DNA of 13,111 nt, taken from positions 1 to 13,111 of the forward strand of contig JAKAXS010000033.1 of NCBI GenBank assembly GCA_021816505.1. The letters are read 5' to 3'. The notes under the pieces were generated by a model. It ran no database searches and was not told where the DNA came from. It worked only from the letters and a program-made list of their open reading frames with translations. Position numbers and translations under genes: made by a program. This DNA is from Pseudomonadota bacterium. Its GTDB lineage: Bacteria > Pseudomonadota > Alphaproteobacteria > Rhizobiales > Hyphomicrobiaceae. Positions 12,610 through 13,111 of the stretch are shown piece after piece (the first letter of the stretch is position 1; each line of letters begins with the position of its first letter).

Positions 12610-13111
12610 ATGAAATTGAAAGCACTCGGTGCCGAGTTCGTCGGCACGTTCATGCTGATGGCCGCGATCTGCGGTGCGGCATTCTACTCGTTCGGCGCGC
12701 CGTCCGGCGCCGCCGGAATCATCGGCGTTTCGTTTGCCATCGGCTTGGTCGTGATGGCGATGGCCTACGCGGTCGGACACATCTCGGGCGGTCATTTCAA
12801 TCCGGCAGTCACGCTTGGCCTGGTCGCGGGCGGACGCTTCCCCGTGGGTGACGCGTTCGGCTACATCGTCGCTCAGGTTCTCGGTGCCATCGCCGCTTGC
12901 TTCGTGTTCTCGCTGATCGGCAATACCGGCGCGACGTTCGCGGCGAACGGGTACGGCGAACTATCGATGCTCAAATCCGGATTGGTGCCGGTGTTCATCA
13001 TCGAAGTGGTGATGACGGCCTTCTTCCTGGTCGTGATCATGGGCGCCACGAGCGGTCGTGCACCGGCTGGGTTTGCGCCGATTGCGATCGGACTGGCGCT
13101 CACAGAGATCG
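12610..13111 (+). CDS. aqpZ: Aquaporin Z-like water channel, 3' end cut by the window
   Basis: The first 167 codons of a major intrinsic protein; the rest lies beyond position 13111 (family length about 230-240 residues). AGGGGAG (12596-12602) sits 7 bases before the ATG. The first half shows GAEFVGTFMLM in helix 1, then AVGHISGGHFNPAVT with the first NPA motif, GLVAGGRFP and a Y-I-V-A-Q helix. NGYGE and GFAPIAIGLALTEI match E. coli AqpZ closely. Aligned to E. coli AqpZ, the selectivity-filter Phe43 position holds Ile here (GVSFAIGLVV against GVALAFGLTV). The second NPA and the other filter residues (His, Thr, Arg) are outside the window, so water against solute selectivity cannot be judged. 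Expected role: rapid water exchange across the inner membrane. Confidence 0.9.
   Translation, partial: MKLKALGAEFVGTFMLMAAICGAAFYSFGAPSGAAGIIGVSFAIGLVVMAMAYAVGHISGGHFNPAVTLGLVAGGRFPVGDAFGYIVAQVLGAIAACFVFSLIGNTGATFAANGYGELSMLKSGLVPVFIIEVVMTAFFLVVIMGATSGRAPAGFAPIAIGLALTEI

Overview
The window looks like chromosomal DNA of a GC-rich alphaproteobacterium, most likely Hyphomicrobiales or a close relative. This rests on the gene families present (ParE, a MutA-type methylmalonyl-CoA mutase subunit, a HerA/DUF853 ATPase, an AqpZ-like aquaporin), on ECF-sigma promoters resembling the alphaproteobacterial GGAAC-N16/17-CGTT type, and on base composition. The genus cannot be fixed from sequence alone.

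Positions 1-3458 hold an envelope-stress-like module. On the minus strand an ECF sigma factor and a single-pass membrane anti-sigma factor overlap by ATGA. They are followed by a separately promoted gene for a small secreted protein made almost entirely of Asn-Ser-Ser-Ser repeats, which ends in a clear terminator. Divergent from the sigma gene is a secreted subtilisin-like (S8) peptidase. Four copies of one promoter signature, GGAAT-N16/17-CGT(A/T), lie just upstream of the sigma gene (one), the peptidase (two in tandem) and the repeat-protein gene (one). I infer a small autoregulated regulon: the sigma factor drives itself, its anti-sigma factor, the protease and the repeat protein. This is the most interesting part of the window.

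Positions 3470-7896 hold a minus-strand mutA without an adjacent mutB. Upstream of it is a 259-base divergent region with a TTTGCAAA palindrome resembling sites of short-chain acyl-CoA regulators (ScfR/PccR type). Then come a plus-strand HerA-like ATPase and a convergent, lower-GC KilA-N gene that looks horizontally acquired.

Positions 8003-13111 hold a secreted DUF6569/ARPP-1 protein (minus strand), a 343-base divergent region, then parE. A membrane-anchored endonuclease/exonuclease/phosphatase-family protein starts 5 bases after the parE stop, and a truncated aqpZ-like gene runs off the window end. No tRNA, rRNA, CRISPR array or insertion sequence was seen.
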